Shown here: piece by piece, positions 1-5,188 of the stretch
Position numbering within the stretch: the stretch's first letter is position 1
How the letters are laid out: each line of letters begins with the position of its first letter
Assembly (NCBI GenBank): GCA_023231165.1
Contig: JALNVY010000120.1
Span: 1-7,337, forward strand
Reading direction: 5' to 3'
DNA from: Syntrophales bacterium
GTDB lineage: Bacteria; Desulfobacterota; Syntrophia; Syntrophales; UBA8958
DNA length: 7,337 nucleotides
Made by a program: the position numbers and the translations under genes
Notes under the pieces: generated by a model
Told to the model about the DNA's origin: nothing
The model's database searches: none
The model's input: only the letters and a program-made list of their open reading frames with translations

Positions 1-17
1 ATACCGCTGCTAATCAT
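1..17 (-). CDS. 5' end of an unidentified gene, cut by the window edge
   Basis: On the minus strand an ATG at 17-15 opens a frame reading M-I-S-S-G before the window ends. It is preceded by a near-perfect Shine-Dalgarno sequence, AAAGGAGG (about 30-23), five bases upstream of the ATG. A good sigma-70 promoter lies about 40 bases further upstream (59-87). Together, promoter, 5' leader, ribosome-binding site and ATG in the right order and spacing make a real gene start likely. Five residues are too few to suggest a product. The gene probably has its own transcript, because a terminator-like element (274-320) separates it from ahcY. Confidence 0.6.
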
Positions 18-58
18 CTCTACCTCCTTTTTCTTATATCAACAAGAAAAACAGATAG

Positions 59-87
59 ATAATGATCGCTTGACTATAAACTGTCAA
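59..87 (-). promoter_or_regulatory. Sigma-70-type promoter for the partial left-edge gene, with an overlapping inverted repeat
   Basis: On the minus strand a perfect -35 box TTGACA (87-82) is followed after exactly 17 bases by CATTAT (64-59), a 4/6 match to the -10 consensus. The predicted start of transcription is about 50, giving a leader of about 35 nt before the ATG at 17. The -35 and spacer are covered by the inverted repeat TTGAC-N8-GTCAA (70-87), which could be an operator. The regulator is unknown. Confidence 0.55.
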
Positions 88-273
88 CCATCATTTTGTT
101 ACGTATAGCAGGAAGCTTGTGGATGGGCAATATGAACAAAAATATTATTGATCTGATCCGATCAGACTATGTGCAGAGTTGTATTTGAAATAAAGTTCCT
201 CAATGATATACGATGTTTTATCGTCGATTGCATTTCTTCTTTTACTCCGCAAAAAATCTTTGCCATTTAATAT

Positions 274-320
274 AAAAATCCCACTATCCCCCTTTGCTAA
301 AGGGGAAAGGCAGGATTTTT
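274..320 (-). terminator. Terminator-like double inverted repeat after ahcY, possibly a dispersed repeat copy
   Basis: The outer arms AAAAATCC (274-281) and GGATTTTT (313-320) are exact complements. Nested inside, CCCCTTT (289-295) pairs with AAAGGGG (299-305) around a 3-nt loop. Read on the minus strand, the structure ends in a run of five T, beginning 33 bases past the ahcY stop, so it suits a rho-independent terminator for the metK-ahcY message. It ends in five T on the plus strand too, so it could work in both directions. The layout of CCCCTTT/AAAGGGG inside AAATCC/GGATTT resembles intergenic repeats I recall being scattered in many copies in deltaproteobacterial genomes. Only one copy is present here. 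Confidence 0.6.
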
Positions 321-332
321 ATGCTGAGCTGA

Positions 333-345
333 GCCCGCTGCGGGC
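333..345 (-). repeat. Short GC-rich hairpin just after the ahcY stop
   Basis: GCCCG (333-337) and CGGGC (341-345) form a perfect 5-bp stem with a 3-nt loop, 7 bases beyond the ahcY stop codon. There is no T-run directly after it on the minus strand. It may help stabilise the 3' end of the message or act with the larger hairpin at 274-320. It may also be a chance structure. Confidence 0.3.
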
Positions 346-352
346 GTGATGT

Positions 353-1777
353 CTAGTAGCGATACTGTTCCGGCTTGAAGGGGCCCTTCGCGGAGACGCC
401 GAGATAATTCGACTGCTCTTTCGTTAACTTGGTCAGTTTAGCCCCAAGACGGCCCAAGTGCAGTCTCGCCACCTCTTCATCCAGGATCTTGGGCAGGATG
501 TACACTCCGGGTTTATACCTGTTTTTCACTAATTCTAGCTGGGCCATGCACTGGTTCGTAAAGCTGTTGCTCATGACGAAACTCGGATGACCCGTGGCGC
601 AACCGAGATTAACGAGACGCCCTTCCGCCAGAACAATGATCGACCGGCCCGAGGCGAGGGTCCATTTATCTACCTGTGGTTTGATCGTTTCTTTCTTGCA
701 CTGCTTGCTGTTCTCCAGGTAATGCATGGCGATCTCGCTGTCGAAATGTCCAATATTGCAGATGATCGCTTCGTCTTTCATCTTTTCCATGTGGGCGCCG
801 GCAATGACCTCACAGCAGCCCGTTGCCGTCACAAAGATGTCCGCCACAGATACGACATCTTCCATGGTTACCACTTCATAACCTTCCATGCCCGCCTGGA
901 GGGCGCAGATGGGATCGATTTCCGTGATGACCACCCGGGCGCCGAATCCTCTCATCGACTGGGCCGAGCCCTTGCCGACATCGCCATAGCCGCAAATCAC
1001 CACGAGCTTTCCGGCCACCATGACATCCGTCGCCCTCTTGATACCGTCAACGAGGGATTCACGACATCCGTAGAGGTTGTCAAATTTTGATTTTGTCACC
1101 GAATCATTGACGTTAATAGCGGGAAAGAGCAGTTCCCCGTTTTTTTGCATCTGATATAAACGGTGCACGCCCGTCGTCGTTTCTTCGGAAACGCCGATCA
1201 CCTTGGCCGCAACCTTCTGCCAGCGTTGCTTGTCCTTTTTATATCCCTGGGCGAGGCGCTCCATAATAATGCGAAATTCCTTATTCTCGGGGATATCCTT
1301 CAGGATACCCGGGTTCTTTTCCACATTGACGCCCTGATGGATCAAGAGTGTAGCGTCGCCGCCGTCATCGACAAGCAAGTCGGGACCAGTTCCATCCGGC
1401 CAGGTGATCGCCTGTTCCGTACACCACCAGTATTCCTCCAGGGTCTCGCCCTTCCAGGCGAATACGGCAGCCGTACCCGCTTTGGCGATGGCCGCGGCGG
1501 CATGATCCTGGGTCGAAAAGATATTACAGGAGGCCCAACGGAGATCCGCTCCCAATTCCTTGAGGGTCTCGATGAGCATCGCCGTTTGAATGGTCATGTG
1601 CAGGCTGCCCATGATCTTTTTCCCCTGTAGGGGTTTCCGGGGACCGTACTTTTTGCGGACCGCCATGAGGCCCGGCATTTCATTTTTCGCCAACTCCATT
1701 TCCTTGCGTCCCCAGCCGGCCAGGCCGATGTCGGCGACTTTGTATGGTACTGATAGGTCAATCTTTTTGTAAGCCAC
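353..1777 (-). CDS. ahcY: Adenosylhomocysteinase (S-adenosyl-L-homocysteine hydrolase)
   Basis: This cytoplasmic, NAD-dependent enzyme splits S-adenosylhomocysteine into homocysteine and adenosine, removing the inhibitory by-product of methyl transfer. The 474-residue protein is full length for the bacterial/plant-type family, which carries an insertion of about 40 residues (here about 152-192) absent from the shorter animal enzyme. Visible landmarks are SLHMTIQTA with H60, CNIFSTQDHAAAA (84-96), the DDGGD segment (137-141) and SEETTTGVH (197-205). K229 and D233 lie in NDSVTKSKFDNLYGCRES, followed by the NAD-binding GYGDVGKG (263-270) and H344 in NIGHFD. The C-terminal KPEQYRY supplies K468 and Y472, which contact NAD of the partner subunit in known structures. 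The start is a GTG preceded by AAGGAGGA, 3 bases away. It lies 20 nt after the metK stop, so the two are almost certainly co-transcribed. Nothing appears missing. Confidence 0.97.
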   Translation of the reverse strand: MAYKKIDLSVPYKVADIGLAGWGRKEMELAKNEMPGLMAVRKKYGPRKPLQGKKIMGSLHMTIQTAMLIETLKELGADLRWASCNIFSTQDHAAAAIAKAGTAAVFAWKGETLEEYWWCTEQAITWPDGTGPDLLVDDGGDATLLIHQGVNVEKNPGILKDIPENKEFRIIMERLAQGYKKDKQRWQKVAAKVIGVSEETTTGVHRLYQMQKNGELLFPAINVNDSVTKSKFDNLYGCRESLVDGIKRATDVMVAGKLVVICGYGDVGKGSAQSMRGFGARVVITEIDPICALQAGMEGYEVVTMEDVVSVADIFVTATGCCEVIAGAHMEKMKDEAIICNIGHFDSEIAMHYLENSKQCKKETIKPQVDKWTLASGRSIIVLAEGRLVNLGCATGHPSFVMSNSFTNQCMAQLELVKNRYKPGVYILPKILDEEVARLHLGRLGAKLTKLTKEQSNYLGVSAKGPFKPEQYRY

Positions 1778-1797
1778 AAATCCTCCTTATTTATACC

Positions 1798-2976
1798 TTA
1801 AAGGCCGGCCGCAGTCTTCAGGGCCGCCACCTTATCCGTTTTCTCCCAAGGAAAATCATCCATGAAGAGTGTCCTGGGTATCTTTTTATACGTTCTGCTA
1901 TTGAGTAAATCGAAATTTTCGATCATCCCCCTGGGGGTGAGATCGAAGATCTCGGCAATCATTTTCCCCAGTTCATCATCCCCGATCTGCCCCGATCCGA
2001 AGGTATTGACATAGATCGAAATGGGCTTGGCGATCCCGATGGCGTAGGCGACCTGAACGGAGCACTTCTTTGCGAGCCCGGCGGCAACGATGTTTTTCGC
2101 TGCATAACGAGTCCCGAAAGTCGCTGAACAGTCGACTTTTTCCGGCGTCTTGTTCACAACCGCCCCGCCGCCGATCTGGGCCCCCGGATAACCTCCATAA
2201 AGTTGCACCACCAGCTTCCTTCCCGTCACCCCTGAATCGGCGGCGCTGCAAGAATTGATTGCCTGCCATTCACCGGTCGGGTTGAAGAGAAAAACTGTTT
2301 TGTCATCCACATGATCTTGCAGGGCTTCCATAGCAATATCGCGGGCAACGTGCTCGATGGTGTTGCGGAACGTATCAGGAACCTGACGATAATCAATGGC
2401 ATTGGACATGAGGATCGTCGCCACGCGAACCGGAACCATATTTTCGTCGTATTCCACGGTCACCTGGCCTTTTCCATCGGGGGCAAAAACCGGATTGCCG
2501 CAATATTCAAATGCCCGCATCAAACGGTTTCCAAGCACGTATGGGAGGGGCAACAACTCCGGCGTCTCATCACAGGCAAAACCGTAAATAATACCCTGAT
2601 CACCGGCGCCGATCTCCTGATATTTTCCCAGTTCGGCCCTGGTCCCGATATTGATGTCCGGGGACTGGGGAATCATGGCGTTGAGAATCCCCATCGAACT
2701 GCCATTAAGACCGACGGCCGAGTCTCTGTAACCCAGGGACAGGACCGTTTTTCGAGTCACCTTCTCAATGTCCACATAACTTCTCGTGGCGACCTCCCCG
2801 CCGATGACACAGAGGCCCTTACCAAGAAAGACCTCCAGCCCGCAGTGCGGCATATCATCGATGGTCATGCCTATCTTCTTTTCTTCAGACAGAATCTCGG
2901 CAATAATATTGGCTGCGATGGCATCACAGACCATATCCGGGTGTCCGACCTTGACGCTCTCCGATGTGATGTACAT
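1798..2976 (-). CDS. metK: S-adenosylmethionine synthetase, divergent form
   Basis: This enzyme makes S-adenosylmethionine from methionine and ATP in the cytoplasm, feeding the methyl cycle whose product AhcY recycles. I start it at the second ATG (392 residues). AAAGGAG lies 8 bases upstream, and the family's usual opening, TSESV-x-x-GHPD, follows at once. An ATG 18 bases earlier would translate the ribosome-binding site. Expected catalytic residues are present: H12 and D14 in GHPD, E48, GAGDQG (123-128), K169 in PDGKGQVT, D247, R253 and K254 in DSGVTGRK, GGG (269-271), K276, K280 and D282, and the closing FPWEKTDK (375-382). Oddities are methionine for lysine after HPD (M15), A-A-N-I where the family has ISDA, NKTPEKVDCS in place of the usual GKDP-x-KVDRS, and weak similarity around 150-230. 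It is still most simply a functional but divergent MetK. Confidence 0.93.
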   Translation of the reverse strand: MYITSESVKVGHPDMVCDAIAANIIAEILSEEKKIGMTIDDMPHCGLEVFLGKGLCVIGGEVATRSYVDIEKVTRKTVLSLGYRDSAVGLNGSSMGILNAMIPQSPDINIGTRAELGKYQEIGAGDQGIIYGFACDETPELLPLPYVLGNRLMRAFEYCGNPVFAPDGKGQVTVEYDENMVPVRVATILMSNAIDYRQVPDTFRNTIEHVARDIAMEALQDHVDDKTVFLFNPTGEWQAINSCSAADSGVTGRKLVVQLYGGYPGAQIGGGAVVNKTPEKVDCSATFGTRYAAKNIVAAGLAKKCSVQVAYAIGIAKPISIYVNTFGSGQIGDDELGKMIAEIFDLTPRGMIENFDLLNSRTYKKIPRTLFMDDFPWEKTDKVAALKTAAGL

Positions 2977-3012
2977 GGGCGCATCTCCTTTCATGACATT
3001 CTCAGCCTGCCC

Positions 3013-3040
3013 ATTAACACAACCCTTTGAATGACTTCAA
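3013..3040 (-). promoter_or_regulatory. Possible promoter and inverted repeat upstream of metK
   Basis: In the 81-bp gap between the DUF502 gene and metK, the minus strand reads TTGAAG (3040-3035), 16 bases, then GTTAAT (3018-3013). The GTTAAT is preceded by TGT, giving an extended -10 look. Each box matches consensus at 4 of 6 positions. The -35 lies inside the exact inverted repeat TTGAA-N4-TTCAA (3027-3040), a possible operator. It could give metK-ahcY a transcript of their own, but the match is modest. I see no known SAM riboswitch architecture in this short gap. Confidence 0.3.
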
Positions 3041-3057
3041 TAACTTTTTAAATCGAA

Positions 3058-3669
3058 TTATATCTTGAGAACTTGGGGCTGAACAATCCCGCAGGAAATG
3101 ACATAGGTAAGGGCCTCTTCTACGGTCATGTTCAGCTCGATGAGATCCCGCTCGGGAATCACCAGCAGATAGCCCGAGGTGGGGTTGGGAGTGGTGGGAA
3201 CAAAAACATTTGTGCAGGGCTGCCCAACATGGCGCCAGATCCGGTCATTGGCATGGCCGGTAACAAAGCCTATGGTATAGGCGCCGGGGCGAGGAAACTC
3301 CACGAGAACGACCTTTTTGAAACTCCGGCTTTTGTTGACAAACATTCTGTCCACAACCTGTTTGGCTCCATCATAGACACTCCGTATCACGGGTATCTTG
3401 TGAAAGACGGACTCTCCAAAGTCAACAATCCTGTTCCCGATGTAGCTCTTCATTATCAGTCCGGCGACAAAAATCAGCAGAATGACGAAAATAACGCCTA
3501 GACCGGGGATATGAAACTGCAACAGGGTATCGGGATGAAAACGATTGGGTATGATCTGAAGCAGGTTATCCATAAGGGCAATGAGAAAAAAGAGGACATA
3601 CAAACTCAGACCGATGGGAATTGTCGCCGCCAGCCCGGCAATGAATATCTGTCTGATTTTCTTTCTCAT
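3058..3669 (-). CDS. DUF502 family integral membrane protein
   Basis: This 203-residue protein belongs to the DUF502 family (COG2928), whose members occur in bacteria and in plants (the COV/LCV proteins). No biochemical role is established. It begins MRKKIRQIF, a short basic stretch. Two hydrophobic segments at about 8-33 and 55-74 likely cross the inner membrane, and a soluble C-terminal domain follows. Family landmarks are IPVIRSVYDGAKQ (92-104), VEFPRPGAYTIGFVTG (123-138) and PTTPNPTSGYLLVIP (158-172). The open frame extends 21 codons further upstream to a GTG, but that extension would translate a 10-bp hairpin (3697-3724) and has no good ribosome-binding site. The ATG at 3669 has GGGAG 11 bases upstream, slightly far. 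It sits between panD and metK; the neighbours do not suggest a function. Confidence 0.9.
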   Translation of the reverse strand: MRKKIRQIFIAGLAATIPIGLSLYVLFFLIALMDNLLQIIPNRFHPDTLLQFHIPGLGVIFVILLIFVAGLIMKSYIGNRIVDFGESVFHKIPVIRSVYDGAKQVVDRMFVNKSRSFKKVVLVEFPRPGAYTIGFVTGHANDRIWRHVGQPCTNVFVPTTPNPTSGYLLVIPERDLIELNMTVEEALTYVISCGIVQPQVLKI

Positions 3670-3696
3670 TTCTTTATAATCTCCCGGATAGACAAA

Positions 3697-3724
3697 CGGG
3701 CAAGGCATATACCCGCCTTGCCCG
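3697..3724 (-). terminator. Candidate terminator hairpin between panD and the DUF502 gene
   Basis: CGGGCAAGGC (3697-3706) and GCCTTGCCCG (3715-3724) are perfect 10-bp complements around an 8-nt loop. On the minus strand the stem is followed by TTTGTCTAT, a weak T-run. It starts 37 bases past the panD stop and ends 27 bases before the DUF502 start. It probably limits read-through from panCD, although the poor T-run means termination may be partial. No clear promoter follows it, so some read-through into the DUF502 gene is likely. Confidence 0.5.
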
Positions 3725-3761
3725 GATCTCACCGATTAAAATAGTTCTCAAGATCTGCTTG

Positions 3762-4118
3762 TCAGCTTGTTTTTTTGATCTTATTATTGCCGTCGAGGAG
3801 GACGCATTTAGGCGACCAGCCCTTGAGCTCCGAAGCCTCGGCGGTGACATACGTCGCGATAATGATCACGTCTCCCTTTGATGCCTTGTGGGCCGCGGCG
3901 CCATTCAGACAGAAAGTACCCGATCCTCGGGCGGCCTTGATCGCGTAGGTGGTGAAGCGTTCGCCATTGGTAACATTGTAGATGGCGACTTTTTCGTAGG
4001 GAATGATGTCCGCCGCTTCCAACAGGCCTTCGTCAATGGAAATGCTTCCCTCATAATGCAGGTCCGCACCCGTTACTACGGCCCGATGGAGTTTTGACTT
4101 GAGCATGAACCTCTGCAT
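3762..4118 (-). CDS. panD: Aspartate 1-decarboxylase (pyruvoyl enzyme) precursor
   Basis: PanD decarboxylates L-aspartate to beta-alanine, the substrate PanC joins to pantoate. It is made as a precursor that cuts itself between Gly and Ser, the Ser becoming the pyruvoyl cofactor. The 118-residue product shows the cleavage context ADLHYEGS with G24-S25 at the family's usual position, the start region MLKSKLHRA, NVTNGERFTTYAI, and the NGAAAHKASKGD segment typical of the family. I start it at the ATG at 4118, with AAGGAG 8 bases upstream. A GTG two codons earlier is only 2 bases from that site and would shift the cleavage site to 26-27. It follows the panC stop by 17 nt, so the two share a message. 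The C-terminus, ending NNKIKKTS, is slightly shorter than that of E. coli PanD, which is common. Confidence 0.96.
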   Translation of the reverse strand: MQRFMLKSKLHRAVVTGADLHYEGSISIDEGLLEAADIIPYEKVAIYNVTNGERFTTYAIKAARGSGTFCLNGAAAHKASKGDVIIIATYVTAEASELKGWSPKCVLLDGNNKIKKTS

Positions 4119-4135
4119 ATTCACAACTCCTTAAT

Positions 4136-4993
4136 TTATATCTCCAGAGGATCTCCGAAGACGTAATTATCGATCAAACGAGCCGCCCCCACCCGCACGG
4201 CCAGGGCGATGACGGCCTCGCCGCCTAACCTTTCGATGTCCTTCATGGTCTTGGTATCACAGATATGTACGTAATCGATCCGGGCATGAGGATGATCCCC
4301 GATAAATGTCCGAACCTTGTTAACGATGACTCCCGCATCCCTTTCGCCCCGGTTATACATTTCCTTGGCCATCTTCAGGGAACGGCTTAGACTTAAGGCC
4401 GATTCCCGCTCCTCAGGCTTGAGATAAATATTCCGGGAACTCATGGCCAGACCGTCCGTTTCCCGCGTCGTCTGCATGGCGACGACCTCAAGATCCATAT
4501 TCAGATCGATGACCATCCTCTTGATTGCCGTCAGTTGCTGAAAATCCTTCTTGCCGAAAATGGTAACATGGGGTTTGACCATATTAAAGAGCTTACAGCA
4601 CACCGTGGTAACACCCCGGAAATGCCCGGGCCGGGAAAGACCGCAGAGGTTGTCCGTAACCCCTTCCACATTTACATAGGTCTGGTAATTATCAGGATAC
4701 ATTTCCTCGTTGGGGGGATAAAAGATGACATCGACGCCCACGCTTGCCGCCATTTTCCTGTCTCTTTCAAAATCACGGGGATACTTGGCCAGATCCTCGT
4801 TGGGACCAAACTGGGTCGGATTAACGTAGATACTGATAACCAGGCAATCCCCCTGTTTCCGGCCGTTTCTCATCAGATCGAGATGGCCCTCATGAAAATA
4901 GCCCATGGTCGGCACAAAGGCGATTTTCTTACCAGCGATTCTCAAGGACTCAGCATAAGCCTGCATTTCCTTGACCGTCTCGATAATCTTCAT
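4136..4993 (-). CDS. panC: Pantothenate synthetase (pantoate--beta-alanine ligase)
   Basis: PanC activates D-pantoate with ATP to pantoyl-adenylate and couples it to beta-alanine, giving pantothenate, the precursor of coenzyme A. The protein has 285 residues, the normal family length. It has the nucleotidyl-transferase fold signature PTMGYFHEGHLDL (28-40) with the H34/H37 HxGH pair, YVNPTQFGPNEDL (56-68), FGKKDFQQL (146-154) and GLAMSSRN (181-188), the KMSKS-like loop. The open frame runs 48 codons further upstream, but that stretch coincides with a terminator and leader RNA and has no family similarity. The ATG at 4993 has AGAGGGG 7 bases upstream and begins the expected MKIIETVKEM. panB and panE, needed to make pantoate, are not in the window. 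Expression probably depends on read-through of the terminator at 5015-5045. Confidence 0.97.
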   Translation of the reverse strand: MKIIETVKEMQAYAESLRIAGKKIAFVPTMGYFHEGHLDLMRNGRKQGDCLVISIYVNPTQFGPNEDLAKYPRDFERDRKMAASVGVDVIFYPPNEEMYPDNYQTYVNVEGVTDNLCGLSRPGHFRGVTTVCCKLFNMVKPHVTIFGKKDFQQLTAIKRMVIDLNMDLEVVAMQTTRETDGLAMSSRNIYLKPEERESALSLSRSLKMAKEMYNRGERDAGVIVNKVRTFIGDHPHARIDYVHICDTKTMKDIERLGGEAVIALAVRVGAARLIDNYVFGDPLEI

Positions 4994-5014
4994 AGGCGCA
5001 CCCCTCTTCAAACC

Positions 5015-5045
5015 AAAAAAAACCTCGCCGTCGCTTGACGGGAGG
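5015..5045 (-). terminator. Intrinsic terminator in the panC leader (attenuator)
   Basis: On the minus strand CCTC-CCGTC (5045-5037), a 4-nt loop AAGC, then GACGG-C-GAGG (5032-5023) form a 9-bp GC-rich stem with a single bulged C, followed at once by eight T (5022-5015). This is a textbook rho-independent terminator. It ends only 21 nt before the panC ATG, and the panC ribosome-binding site (5007-5001) lies in that gap. There is no space for a promoter downstream of it, so panC must be transcribed through it. It could also end the upstream cyclase message, but its position makes regulated attenuation the better reading. Confidence 0.85.
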
Positions 5046-5153
5046 CCTGGAATTTCGTCCCTGTTACATTCCCTTAACCTTCCGTCCCAGTCCCTTAGGG
5101 GATCCAAGCGGTAAGGGTCCCCTATCAGAACCTCCACTGATCGTCAAGGTTTT
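5046..5153 (-). promoter_or_regulatory. Structured leader RNA of panCD, possible 'pan' motif regulatory element
   Basis: The minus strand between the cyclase gene and the terminator can fold extensively. The clearest element is a 9-bp stem TAGGGGACC (5124-5116) with GG-A-TCCCCTA (5105-5096), interrupted by a single bulged A at 5103. Its loop is CTTACCGCTT. A smaller hairpin ATCAG (5141-5137) with CTGAT (5128-5124) lies just before it and competes for T5124, and GTTA/TAAC (5078-5063) forms another after it. GACGGAAGG (5086-5078) can pair at 8 of 9 positions with CCTCCCGTC (5045-5037), the 5' arm of the terminator, so it could act as an antiterminator. The published 'pan' RNA motif lies upstream of pantothenate genes, including in deltaproteobacteria, and features hairpins with bulged A residues. 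I cannot confirm the match from memory of the consensus. Confidence 0.5.
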
Positions 5154-5159
5154 TCTTGA

Positions 5160-5188
5160 GTTATTTAAAAGGGAAAAACTGCTGTGAA
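5160..5188 (-). promoter_or_regulatory. Candidate promoter for the panCD leader transcript
   Basis: Within the last codons of the cyclase gene the minus strand shows TTCACA (5188-5183, 5/6 match to the -35 box), 17 bases, then AATAAC (5165-5160, 4/6 match to the -10 box). Transcription would start near 5153, placing the whole folded leader and terminator in the transcript. The sequence is AT-rich, so chance matches are not rare. Confidence 0.35.

Larger units (their letters stand above)
18..352. other. 335-bp intergenic region between ahcY and the left-edge gene
   Basis: This AT-rich stretch holds no convincing complete gene. From left to right it contains the leader and promoter of the left-edge gene (18-87) and a 15-bp palindrome TCTGATC-C-GATCAGA (152-166), which is a possible protein-binding site. 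Next come a small hairpin ACGAT-N5-ATCGT (210-224), the terminator-like repeat (274-320) and a short GC-rich hairpin GCCCG-CTG-CGGGC (333-345) just past the ahcY stop. A 22-codon plus-strand frame at 123-188 has a plausible ribosome-binding site but was not accepted as a gene. Confidence 0.6.

Noticed and set aside
123..188. A 22-codon plus-strand frame (begins M-G-N-M-N-K) with AGGAAG 7 bases upstream
   Set aside because: It is too short to judge, has no recognisable family, and I see no promoter at a suitable distance. It could be a decayed gene start, but chance is as likely.
587..1772. Three plus-strand frames opposite ahcY
   Set aside because: They are antisense to a fully conserved AhcY and have no family features.
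1778..1797. A possible SAH riboswitch upstream of ahcY
   Set aside because: The gap between metK and ahcY is only 20 nt and is mostly ribosome-binding site, so no aptamer can fit.
2311..3030. A 239-residue plus-strand open frame opposite metK
   Set aside because: It lies almost entirely opposite a clear metK and the protein resembles no family. It is a shadow of the coding strand's codon bias.
3062..3754. A 12-bp inverted repeat (3062-3073 and 3743-3754) bracketing the DUF502 gene
   Set aside because: It looks like mobile-element ends, but one arm is inside the DUF502 coding sequence. One or two 12-bp matches are expected by chance in a window this size, and there is no transposase or target duplication.
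4994..5137. A 48-codon N-terminal extension of panC in the same frame
   Set aside because: It covers the terminator and leader structures and has no similarity to PanC. The ATG at 4993 has a good ribosome-binding site and gives the normal length.
5037..5147. An exact 7-base complementarity between CTTGACG (5148-5142) and CGTCAAG (5041-5035) in the panC leader
   Set aside because: It could offer another antiterminator, but 7-base matches in a leader of this size are expected fairly often by chance. The 9-position pairing at 5086-5078 is the better candidate.
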